Source: Imperialibacter sp964351395 (GTDB lineage: Bacteria > Bacteroidota > Bacteroidia > Cytophagales > Cyclobacteriaceae). From it: a DNA stretch of 64,000 nt. This document shows positions 10,601 through 16,336 of the stretch, one piece after another. Made by a program: the position numbers and the translations under genes. How positions within the stretch are numbered: the stretch's first letter is position 1; the number at the start of each line of letters is the position of its first letter. The stretch lies in the NCBI GenBank assembly GCA_964351395.1, contig CAYGOF010000001.1, positions 496,001 through 560,000 on the forward strand. The letters run 5' to 3'. The notes under the pieces are model-generated. The model was not told the origin of the DNA and made no database searches. It saw only the letters and a program-made list of their open reading frames with translations.

Positions 10601-12213
10601 ACTACGGCGATGGCACTCAATCCACCTCCATCAACCCATCCCACAAATACGAAAAGCCAGGACACTACGCCATCAGCCTGACTGCCGCAAGCAGCTTTGG
10701 GTGCTCTTCGGAATTTATTCAGGAAATTGATGTGTTCGAACAGCCGGTGGCCCGCTTCACGGTGGAAGATATTTGCCTTGATGCGAACGCTGTTTTCACT
10801 AACACCTCTACCGGCTCAGATGTAAGCCATCGCTGGGAATTTGGGGATGGCATCGTTTCGGAGGAGGTCAGCCCCGCACACAAATACGTAAGCGCCGGCA
10901 TATACACAGTGACGCTAACCGTGACTGCAGCAAGCGGATGCTCGGATCAGTTTTCCACCAAGCTCACTGTGTCGCCGCTTCCGCTTATCAGCTTTGTGAT
11001 GGAGGATGTGTGCATTGATAAGTCTGTGGTGTTTTCTAATCTCAGCAGTATTATATCAGGCAGTGTGGCCTATACCTGGTTGTTTGGTGACGGAGAATCT
11101 TCCAATGAGGTAAATCCTGTTCACTCCTATGAAGAAGCGGGCGTATATACGGTAAGGCTCGAAGGAGCTTCCGATAGGGGCTGCACGACGGTGCTTGAGA
11201 AAATGATGGAGGTTTTTCCTTTGCCAAAGCCGGATTTCATTGCCGAACCGGTGTGCGATGGTTCACCGACGACTTTTGCCAATAAAACCACGCTGTCCTC
11301 TGGCGCGATAGCCAGCTACCTCTGGAATTTTGGTGATCAAACCAACTCCATTGTCGTGAGCCCGAGCAAGCAGTACCTCAACCCGGGCACCTATCAGGCC
11401 TCTTTACTGGCGGAGTCAGAGGCAGGCTGCAAGGCTTCTATCACCAAAGAAGTGGTGGTTCATGACTTTCCAGTGGCGAACTTCACGGTGGACAATGTGT
11501 GCGAGGGATTTGCCATCGAGCCCGCCAACCTCTCAGAAATTGCCAGCGGTGAGCTCACTTTCGAGTGGCAATTTGGGGACGGGCAAACTTCAGCTTCTGC
11601 CAATCCAACGCATGTATACGAGGCATCCGGGGCCTACACCATCACACTGGCGGCCAACTCCGGCAACAACTGCAAAGACGTTTTTCAACGTCAGGTCACT
11701 ATTTATGCCCTTCCAGCACCTGATGCTGGTCCGGACACAACGGTGAGCAAAGGCTACCCGGCTTTGCTGACAGGCAGCGGTGGGGTAAACTACATCTGGA
11801 GCCCCATCGACGGCCTGGCCAATTCCAATGTGCCCATTACCTGGGCCACCCCCTTGCAAACCACCGACTACGAGCTGCTGGTCACAGACCAGTTTGGCTG
11901 TCAGAACAAGGACACTGTTCGGGTGAATGTCAACGATGACTACCGCATAGCCGCCAGCAACGTTTTCACACCCGACGGCAACGGGCAAAACGACACCTGG
12001 GTAATCAAAAATGTGGAGACATTTGGTGATGTAAATGTGAGGGTGTTTGACCGATACGGCACCATGGTGTTTCAGGAAACAGCCTACCAAAACGACTGGC
12101 GAGGCACAAGGGGCAACGACATCTTGCCTGACGGGACTTATTACTATGTAATCACTTTCTCCTCTAACGAGCGAAAGTACAATGGTGCGTTGACGATTTT
12201 GAGGAATAGGTAG
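7633..12213 (+). CDS. Giant PKD-repeat exoprotein with gliding-motility (T9SS type B) C-terminal domain
   Basis: A 1526-residue secreted protein with a hydrophobic signal peptide (AIIFLLCWQAAQA). Five PKD modules (cores such as SWDFGDGQSS and TWDFNDGSPTS) occupy residues about 30-440. A block of four related repeats of about 87 residues follows (about 442-790), each with a G-x-L-x-G-S opening, a conserved Cys, an R/E-W core, a T-T-x-Y/F-Y/F-R motif and a closing Cys. Seven more PKD modules span about 790-1360. The last roughly 90 residues (NVFTPDGNGQNDTW, FDRYGTMVFQ, DGTYYYVITF) are the gliding motility-associated C-terminal domain (CHU_C, TIGR04131), the T9SS type B sorting signal. Likely a surface adhesin exported by the same machinery as its neighbour. 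No enzyme domain was found. Confidence 0.88.
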   Translation: MPIDLTYQKALLAIIFLLCWQAAQAVPTATFSAAPVCRGQETVFVNGSSTLSGSITFYSWDFGDGQSSTVPSPRHVYASAGDFVVRLLVIDSNGDQDDFSTTVTVYPSASVNFSATAGDRCMSTTQSFTDLSSIAGGSSITDFEWDFGDGTIVNSATSINPSHDYAAAGTYTVTLTATTNNMCVSSLSKPITIYPDPVAEFSFPGDVCLGESIAFTNNSSIGSGNVTYTWDFNDGSPTSSQINPTHTFATAGVFDVSLLVTSTAGGCTDLTTQQVEVFAQPAANFSFSDHCFEQTAAFSNTSTDAVSYLWLFGDGSQSTDVSPTYDYASPGTFEVTLEATSANNCVDVITKIINVRPNPAAYFEVKDTCLGTATTFSNLSTITSGPITYSWDFGDGSPLSTDIHPSYTYPTAGVYTVELTVASSFTCSAVYSTTVEIFDTSVGGTLAGSTTRCEDDDAVYSLTLSGETGEVVRWERSHTGVDQWVTIDNTTTTLDYSDLAQTTYFRALVQNGACAGVYSSMATVQIDELGVGGILGGSSTVCSGTNSTTLELSGFTGGVIEWQSAASSAGPWTPIASTASSMPFNNLTATTYYRVIVQNGVCGSSPSNVAEIVVSPATVAGLVNGSAVVCYGTNSGQLTLSGNIGSVVRWESSPTGEEPWAPIVNTSTTLEYENLLATSFYRAIVKSGVCEEKITNKVKVQVDPATVAGELSGPSLVCGEANEGTILLKGETGAVLRWQASPDGSTWTDMGNTASSQSFTDLTATTFYRAEVQSGTCAVVFTEPFEVEVSALPSVAFSVQEVCEGLASQFVNTSAVPGGTVASQIWDFGDASSSVSTSPKHGYDSYGTYAVKLTVTSKAGCVDSLSLPAVVNAVPSVSFSQEDVCLGETMDFSNLSTLALGTISDIAWVFGDGATSSEQDPSHTFDDPGAFQASLTITSDKNCEASFSKQVVVFPQPVASFEVGNVCFGETSTFKNNSSISSGTLTYVWNYGDGTQSTSINPSHKYEKPGHYAISLTAASSFGCSSEFIQEIDVFEQPVARFTVEDICLDANAVFTNTSTGSDVSHRWEFGDGIVSEEVSPAHKYVSAGIYTVTLTVTAASGCSDQFSTKLTVSPLPLISFVMEDVCIDKSVVFSNLSSIISGSVAYTWLFGDGESSNEVNPVHSYEEAGVYTVRLEGASDRGCTTVLEKMMEVFPLPKPDFIAEPVCDGSPTTFANKTTLSSGAIASYLWNFGDQTNSIVVSPSKQYLNPGTYQASLLAESEAGCKASITKEVVVHDFPVANFTVDNVCEGFAIEPANLSEIASGELTFEWQFGDGQTSASANPTHVYEASGAYTITLAANSGNNCKDVFQRQVTIYALPAPDAGPDTTVSKGYPALLTGSGGVNYIWSPIDGLANSNVPITWATPLQTTDYELLVTDQFGCQNKDTVRVNVNDDYRIAASNVFTPDGNGQNDTWVIKNVETFGDVNVRVFDRYGTMVFQETAYQNDWRGTRGNDILPDGTYYYVITFSSNERKYNGALTILRNR

Positions 12214-12359
12214 TGCACGGTTCTTGAGTAAAGGAAGCGGAGAATGCAGGAGATATATTTGAAATGGAACAGGTACGAGCCACAGGCTCACACCAGAGGG
12301 GGGAAAAAACAATATTCAGCTTCTGAAAAATAGATAATTTAATAAAACCAAGGAATCGT

Positions 12360-12367
12360 TAACTTTA
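12360..12367 (+). promoter_or_regulatory. Putative -7 promoter element (TAACTTTA) of the first TA pair
   Basis: TAACTTTA matches the Bacteroidota -7 consensus TAnnTTTG at seven of eight positions. Its last base is the A of the upstream ATG at 12367, so transcription would begin downstream of that codon, favouring translation from the ATG at 12391. The same ten bases TAACTTTATG precede the second TA pair (13904-13913). No convincing -33 TTG was found. Confidence 0.4.
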
Positions 12368-12390
12368 TGGAACAATTAAACGTGATCACA

Positions 12391-12612
12391 ATGGATACTG
12401 AGTCAATAAAAGTTGATTTGATACACTGGCTCACCGAGTTACAGGATCGGTCTGTTTTGGAGCAAATACAAGCTTTTAAGCAACAGCAGGAAGGAACCTT
12501 AAGTGATTCTCATAAAGCGTTGTTGGATGACCGGATAGCTTCCTTTGAAAAAAACCCTGATCAGGTGATCGATTGGGAAGATGTAATGAAGGAGATTGAA
12601 GAAGGCTTATGA
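12391..12612 (+). CDS. Addiction-module-type antitoxin
   Basis: A small acidic protein of 73 residues that begins MDTESIKVDLIHWLTELQD, the usual opening of the short antitoxin-like addiction module proteins paired with ParE/RelE toxins. An in-frame ATG at 12367 would add eight residues, but it coincides with the putative -7 element and is not favoured. The C-terminal half (DQVIDWEDVMKEIEEGL) resembles the toxin-wrapping tail of such antitoxins. Its stop overlaps the toxin start by four bases (ATGA), the standard coupled arrangement. Expected role: bind and neutralise the downstream toxin and repress its own promoter. That toxin is truncated here, so the antitoxin may have no active target. 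Confidence 0.65.
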   Translation: MDTESIKVDLIHWLTELQDRSVLEQIQAFKQQQEGTLSDSHKALLDDRIASFEKNPDQVIDWEDVMKEIEEGL

Positions 12613-12833
12613 GTTACAAGATCAAGCTTCTTCCGGAAGCTAGGTTAGACATAAGAGACAGTATTAACTGGTACAATGAGCAAAAAACAGGGTTGGGCAA
12701 ACTGTTTTACAGAGCGGTGAAATCGAGGCTCGCCTATATCGAAAACAATCCATTGCACTACCAGGTCAGTTATCGAAATGTACGGAATGCCTTAGTAAAT
12801 AAGTTTCCCCAATGGAAAGGTTATCAACAATAG
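12609..12833 (+). pseudogene. ParE/RelE-type toxin, C-terminally truncated
   Basis: The 74-residue product begins like a ParE-family toxin (KIKLLPEARLDIRDSINWYN, then the typical R-N-V-R-x-A-L-V-N-K-F-P stretch near residue 58). In intact relatives the KFP motif is followed by about 25-30 residues that form the last beta strands and carry key residues. Here the sequence instead runs into QWKGYQQ and stops. The break lies at about 12807-12812, where the next gene, a lipoprotein, begins in another frame. The toxin is therefore probably inactive. The overlap with the lipoprotein gene is 22 bases. Confidence 0.65.
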
Positions 12834-13441
12834 TAATATTTTTAATTTTTATTGGATGCAGTAACAGCAGTCAGAATAAGGAGCAAGTTTCAAATGATAA
12901 CGAAGGCTCCTCGACGTCGTTATTTTATGATGTTAGAACAATTTCGGAAGTTCGGACATTTATCGAGGCCAATCACATGAATTCTGCCTGTGCAAATGAA
13001 CTACTAGTTACGATATTTGAGTTTAGCAGTTTTTTCCATTCTGTTGGAAATTCGGTGGTAGATATGAGCGGAGGGATCGATTTAGATGGGAGACTTTTAT
13101 TTCCAAATAGAGATGACTATGCGGCTGCGTTGTTCGAGACACTAGAATTCGATAGTAAATTTCAATCTTTCATGAGCGAAATAGAAAAGATTTGTACAGA
13201 GCCGGAAACCTTTGGTCGGGACATTTTGCTTGAAAGAATACACGATAGTGTTGGGATATTAAGGCTTGATAACTATTCGAAAATTCGCCTGCGAAATTTA
13301 ACTGTGAGTCAGCTATATGACGACATGCTATTTATTGAATCAGGCCTACTTTTTACGGAAATGATGTATTTTGAGCTTCTCATTAGCAATGACCAGTGCC
13401 AAGAGTCTCCCGCTAGTCCGAGCAGTGAAGCCAGACAATAG
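12812..13441 (+). CDS. Hypothetical lipoprotein fused behind a broken toxin gene
   Basis: 209 residues. The N-terminus MERLSTIVIFLIFIGCSNSS is a short lipoprotein signal peptide with Cys at residue 16, so the protein is probably lipid-anchored in the envelope. The rest is mostly helical and charged, with no motif that I recognise. The last ten residues (PASPSSEARQ) are encoded inside a 44-base tandem repeat that continues past the stop codon, so the original C-terminus may have been altered. The start overlaps the truncated ParE gene, so the gene may now be transcribed from the TA promoter. Function unknown. Confidence 0.6.
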   Translation: MERLSTIVIFLIFIGCSNSSQNKEQVSNDNEGSSTSLFYDVRTISEVRTFIEANHMNSACANELLVTIFEFSSFFHSVGNSVVDMSGGIDLDGRLLFPNRDDYAAALFETLEFDSKFQSFMSEIEKICTEPETFGRDILLERIHDSVGILRLDNYSKIRLRNLTVSQLYDDMLFIESGLLFTEMMYFELLISNDQCQESPASPSSEARQ

Positions 13442-13498
13442 CAGCGAACGCCCTCGCTAGTGCGAGCAGCGAAGTTAGACGAAAGCGGCGAACGCTGG
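13411..13498. repeat. 44-base tandem repeat, two copies
   Basis: Copy one is 13411-13454 and copy two is 13455-13498. Both share the pattern CGCTAGTnCGAGCAG, a GAAG-AGAC core and GCGAACGC near the end. A partial third start (TGCGAGC) follows at 13499. Copy one overlaps the 3' end of the lipoprotein gene. It resembles a dispersed intergenic repeat rather than coding DNA. Confidence 0.6.
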
Positions 13499-13550
13499 TG
13501 CGAGCCCAGTTGGGGAATCTGTATCTCGTACCTTTAGCCACAAAGAAAGA

Positions 13551-13580
13551 AGAGCCCTTGCCTCGTGCCGGGGCTTTTTC
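13551..13580 (+). terminator. Rho-independent terminator
   Basis: AGCCC (13553-13557) pairs with GGGCT (13571-13575), followed by TTTTC. It could end transcription of the TA-lipoprotein unit. Confidence 0.5.
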
Positions 13581-13870
13581 ACTTCCAGGGCTTAGCCGCT
13601 CCAATTTCCAGCAGACAATCAGAGAGGTGTGTATTCTCGCTTAGCAACTCAACTAGGTAGCGAGCGTAGCTCCCGCCTTTCCTTCTGTGTTTGTGTGCAT
13701 AATGATTAATTGATTGAGTGATGAGCTATGATGTGACTTTTGGGCTTCCTTATAGGTTATAGACGTCTACGGTCTGCAGGCTATGGGGGAATAGTAAGTG
13801 CCAGCATTACCTTCTCTTCTTTCTTCATATAGAAGCCCATGTCTGCTTCTTCTAAGACTATTTCCAGCAT
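13579..13870 (-). pseudogene. Decayed nuclease-like gene remnant, copy 1
   Basis: On the minus strand a frame of about 41 codons before the stop at 13579-13581 reads RYLVELLSENTHLSDCLLEI then GAAKPWK. Higher up, a second frame reads ADMGFYMKKEEKVMLALTIP before a stop. A parallel decayed copy lies at 14498-14775, and both segments are conserved between the copies, which argues that they derive from one protein. The pattern D-L-x-F-x-V-K-K-x-E-K-V-x-L-A, followed later by R-Y-x-R-Y-L and D-x-L-L-E-x-G-x-A-K-P, recalls staphylococcal-nuclease-like (thermonuclease family) proteins. Frames are shifted and stops interrupt them, so it is not functional. The family call is my inference from short motifs. 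Confidence 0.4.
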
Positions 13871-13903
13871 ATCGGAAATGAATAAAAAGACAGAAGAAAT
13901 CAT

Positions 13904-13911
13904 TAACTTTA
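13904..13911 (+). promoter_or_regulatory. Putative -7 promoter element (TAACTTTA) of the second TA pair
   Basis: Same TAACTTTATG sequence as at 12360, here 13 bases before the antitoxin ATG, giving a very short leader. It fits the TAnnTTTG consensus except for the last base. Confidence 0.4.
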
Positions 13912-13923
13912 TGATAAGAAAAC

Positions 13924-14127
13924 ATGCATAAGATGAAAGGAGTAACATTTATCACCGATGAGACCCACAACAAGCGCTACGTTCAAATTGACATGGAAGA
14001 GCTTGAGAAAAATCAAAATCAAATGGAGGACTTGCTCGACGCTTTGGTAGCTGAGGGCAGAAAAGACGATGAAGAAGTGAGTTGGGAGGAATTAAAAGCT
14101 CAGGCAAAATCTGATGGCCGGTTATAG
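13924..14127 (+). CDS. RelB-like antitoxin
   Basis: 67 residues (a start at 13933 is also possible). It contains the ITDETHNKRYVQIDMEEL pattern typical of small antitoxins of Bacteroidota RelBE pairs, followed by a helical acidic tail (VSWEELKAQAKSDGR) that would wrap around the toxin. The stop codon overlaps the toxin GTG start by one base (TAGTG). Expected to bind the toxin and autorepress the operon. This is the only one of the three TA pairs here whose toxin looks complete. Confidence 0.75.
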   Translation: MHKMKGVTFITDETHNKRYVQIDMEELEKNQNQMEDLLDALVAEGRKDDEEVSWEELKAQAKSDGRL

Positions 14128-14387
14128 TGTATAAGATCACCTTCAAAAAGAAAGCAGGGAAAGAGTTCTTGAATCTGCCTTCTAAAACCCTCAAGAGAGT
14201 TGCATCCGCAATAGACAACCTGGCCGAAGAACCACGCCCCGAAGGAAGCAAAAAACTAAAGGGCAGCGAACATGACCTGTGGAGAGTTAGAGTGGGCGAT
14301 TATAGGATCTTGTATGTTATAGAGGATAGGATCAGAATTGTTAATATTCGAAAGATTGGTCACCGAAAAGACGTTTACAAGACATAA
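14127..14387 (+). CDS. RelE/ParE-family mRNA interferase toxin
   Basis: 86 residues, GTG start, full length for the family. Visible RelE features are the opening YKITFKKKAGKEFLNLP, the helix with RVASAIDNLAEEPRP, the strand LWRVRVGDYRILYVIED and the closing IVNIRKIGHRKDVYK. In RelE enzymes the R-x-R-x-G-D-Y-R region and the final R-K-x-V-Y segment hold catalytic and ribosome-contacting residues. Expected to cleave mRNA in the ribosomal A site when released from its antitoxin. Translationally coupled to the antitoxin. Confidence 0.82.
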   Translation: MYKITFKKKAGKEFLNLPSKTLKRVASAIDNLAEEPRPEGSKKLKGSEHDLWRVRVGDYRILYVIEDRIRIVNIRKIGHRKDVYKT

Positions 14388-14925
14388 TCTCGGCTTTTTG
14401 CCTTTCAAATCACCAATCCCCCCCTTCCCGCAAGTCTAGTGATAACGAACCCGGCCTCGCAGGCTTTTGGCATTTTTTTATTGAAGTTTGAAGCTTCTTA
14501 TTTCAACGGCTTAGCCTCTCCAATTTCCAGCAGGTAATCAGAAAAGCTCTTACCATCGTGCAGCACTTAATCCAGTTAGCGGGCATAGCGGTCGCGCCTT
14601 TTCTTCTGAGTTAGTCTGCACTATGATTGAATTGAGTGATGGGCTATGATGTGACTGTTCGGACAACCTTTTTGGTGATAGACATCTACTATCAGCAGGC
14701 TATGAGGGAATAGTAAGTGCCAAGTGTACCTTCTCTTATTTTTTTACATAGAAGTCCAGGTCTAACTTCTACTAAAAGCGTGTCGTCTGGCAATAATCTT
14801 GTTTGGCAAAATTTACTTCTGGTGTAAGAAAACAAAACTCATTGCCCGATTTGATCATGGCAAATTGTAGTCTTGTAACCAAAATGATCCTTAAAAATCG
14901 TTTATTTGTAGTAAAGAGATATGAT
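14388..14925. other. Intergenic stretch between TA pairs 2 and 3
   Basis: About 540 bases without an intact gene. It holds a C-run followed by CCGCAAGTCTAGTG (14413-14434), a short GCCTCGCAGGC hairpin with T-rich flank (14453-14480), the decayed nuclease-like copy 2, and a TTTATTTG promoter-like -7 element (about 14901-14908) before the third antitoxin. Confidence 0.5.
14498..14775 (-). pseudogene. Decayed nuclease-like gene remnant, copy 2
   Basis: A second, more decayed copy of the element at 13579-13870. On the minus strand the last frame reads DGKSFSDYLLEIGEAKPLK before the stop at 14498-14500. An upstream segment reads LDLDFYVKK, a stop, then EKVHLALTIPS. The two copies can be aligned over about 270 bases (for example GATGTGACT and GGAATAGTAAGTGCCA are shared), so this is a diverged direct repeat. 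Together the copies suggest an ancestral thermonuclease-like protein. Each copy lies just upstream of a TA operon. Non-functional. Confidence 0.4.
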
Positions 14926-15165
14926 ATGGATTTGAAGTCTGCAAAATTAGAAGTGATGCAAAAAATCATGAACGTGTCGACAGAAGCATTATTGGAAAAG
15001 ATCGATAAGCTGCTGGAAGAAGAAATGATTGTAGGGTACACGGCGAAGGGTGAACCATTGACCAAAAAAGACTACAATCTTCGATTAGAGAAGGCGGAGC
15101 AACAAATAGCTTCAGGAGACTTTTTAACCCAGGAAGATCTCGAAAAAGAAGCTGAGAACTGGTAA
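14926..15165 (+). CDS. Antitoxin of a ParE-type module
   Basis: 79 residues from the ATG at 14926. A longer frame from 14803 exists, but its extra residues look random and a -7-like TTTATTTG lies inside it, so the later start is preferred. Opening MDLKSAKLEVMQKIMNVSTE is typical of small antitoxins next to ParE toxins in this phylum. The middle (YTAKGEPLTKKDYNLRLEKA) and acidic C-terminus (TQEDLEKEAENW) should bind the toxin. The stop overlaps the toxin start by one base (TAATG). Its partner is short, so activity of the pair is doubtful. Confidence 0.68.
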   Translation: MDLKSAKLEVMQKIMNVSTEALLEKIDKLLEEEMIVGYTAKGEPLTKKDYNLRLEKAEQQIASGDFLTQEDLEKEAENW

Positions 15166-15389
15166 TGTCCAATTCTAAAATCATTTGGTCGACACAGTCT
15201 AAAGAATCTCTCAAAGATATTTACGACTACTACAAAGTGCGGTCGTTACAGGGTGCAAAAAATGTAAGGTCAGATCTGATTAATGCGCCAAAGAAAATCA
15301 TTTTCGCCAAGCAATATCAGCTAGATGAGATTAATCCAAACTATCGCAGAATAGTCGTAAGAGATTACAAGTTGCTTTATAGGGAGTAA
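15165..15389 (+). CDS. ParE-family toxin, probably C-terminally truncated
   Basis: 74 residues where intact relatives have about 95. The N-terminal IIWSTQSKESLKDIYDYY and the central QYQLDEINPNYRRIVVRDYK are classic ParE features (strand-helix, then the R-R-I-V-V-R-x-Y-K strand). The protein stops right after YKLLYRE, where family members continue with a final strand ending in an F-D-T-R-Q-N-P-like motif. In another frame the bases after the stop read NVLLISLIS, a possible relic of that strand, which suggests a frameshift. ParE toxins poison DNA gyrase; loss of this tail probably weakens or abolishes that. Confidence 0.65.
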   Translation: MSNSKIIWSTQSKESLKDIYDYYKVRSLQGAKNVRSDLINAPKKIIFAKQYQLDEINPNYRRIVVRDYKLLYRE

Positions 15390-15466
15390 ATGTTCTACTA
15401 ATTTCCTTAATTTCAGGATACTATCAATGTGGCACCAGCCATTTGTACGAGCATAAACAAGACCCA

Positions 15467-15847
15467 ATGAAACAGAAACTTTTTTATTTGATGTTTGGCC
15501 TGCTGTTAGGAGTTGGATCGACGCTTATTTTCAATTCGTTGAACAAACCCAACAAACAAAATTTCGAGTCGCTGCCTGCCCCTTTTTATACCGTGCTATT
15601 CGAAAATGAAAATGTGAGGGTAGTCGACCACCAGCTAAAACCTGGCGAAACAGAACCAATGCACAATCATCCTAACATGTATGTATATTTCCTCGAAAGC
15701 GCCGATGTTACCATCATAGGGCCTGACGGCAATAGAACACCAGAGTCTTTGAAAAAGGAACAAAATTTTCTTGCCCCAGCGCTCATCCATTCCATTGAAA
15801 ACTCAGGTAAAACAACGCTACACTCCCTATTGGTGGAGTTAAAATAG
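15467..15847 (+). CDS. Membrane-anchored cupin domain protein
   Basis: 126 residues. The start is the ATG at 15467; the frame extends to a TTG at 15443 that adds nothing recognisable. An N-terminal hydrophobic segment (LFYLMFGLLLGVGSTLIF) anchors or exports the protein. The remainder is a single-domain cupin: the first motif is around HQLKPGETEPMHNHPNMYVY, with metal-ligand histidines in MHNHP, and the second around LAPALIHSIENSGKTTLHSL. Small cupins bind metals and ligands, but the substrate cannot be told from this sequence. It stands alone between the TA island and a small membrane gene. Confidence 0.7.
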   Translation: MKQKLFYLMFGLLLGVGSTLIFNSLNKPNKQNFESLPAPFYTVLFENENVRVVDHQLKPGETEPMHNHPNMYVYFLESADVTIIGPDGNRTPESLKKEQNFLAPALIHSIENSGKTTLHSLLVELK

Positions 15848-15891
15848 TAAAGTCATGGTATTGGACTGAAACAGCTTGAAAAAATAGAACC

Positions 15892-15918
15892 CCTCTGCCG
15901 CAAGTTAAGCGATAGAGG
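15892..15918. repeat. Short hairpin repeat
   Basis: CCTCT (15892-15896) pairs with AGAGG (15914-15918) around GCCGCAAGTTAAGCGAT. The CCGCAAGT core also occurs at about 14421-14430, so this may belong to a dispersed intergenic repeat family. Confidence 0.35.
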
Positions 15919-15962
15919 ACCTAGCCGGTAGGTCTGGCTACCAAGTTAAAATTAGCGCCTAA

Positions 15963-16175
15963 ATGAAGAATATGACTCAAAAGCTTTTTATCCTTAGCCT
16001 AGCAATCATAGTTGCACTCGGGCTCATTTTAGCCGAACTCGAAACAAGTGGCGCTTTCTTTATCATCCTTGCTTTGTCAAGCCTCAGCGTATTTACCAGA
16101 AGGCACTATTTGGGATTAAAGCCCTGGTGGGGTGGTTTGCTGAGAGATATCCCCAGTTATTTTAAGAAGCCGTAA
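15963..16175 (+). CDS. Small membrane protein, unknown function
   Basis: 70 residues (a start at 15972 is also possible). It has one or two membrane segments (LFILSLAIIVALGLILAEL and AFFIILALSSLSVF) followed by a short basic tail with GLKPWWGGLLRDIP. No family recognised. The hydrophobic pattern and normal codon use suggest a real gene, but the call rests only on that. Confidence 0.5.
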   Translation: MKNMTQKLFILSLAIIVALGLILAELETSGAFFIILALSSLSVFTRRHYLGLKPWWGGLLRDIPSYFKKP

Positions 16176-16336
16176 TAACTAGCTGGTCCGCAAAAACTAT
16201 GGTGTTTGAACCTCTAAAGCAGCAAAAAAGCATCTTTAAATTAAGCATCGAACAACTAAAAAAAGATTAATAAAGAATGGTCTATTTGATTAAAAACTAA
16301 AATAGGATAGGTTTATCGCCCATTCAAAACTATTTA

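Noticed and set aside
715..12213. PKD repeats as CRISPR or phage repeats
   Set aside because: The repeats are protein-level modules of unequal length, not short identical direct repeats.
11590..12312. 240-residue antisense frame over the second giant gene
   Set aside because: Shadow of the PKD coding strand; no family pattern.
13413..13604. 63-residue minus-strand frame
   Set aside because: Covers the tandem repeat and the terminator; looks like a repeat-derived artefact.
13767..13973. 68-residue minus-strand frame
   Set aside because: It overlaps the antitoxin start and the decayed nuclease-like copy; conserved pieces occur in several frames, so it is a pseudogene fragment.
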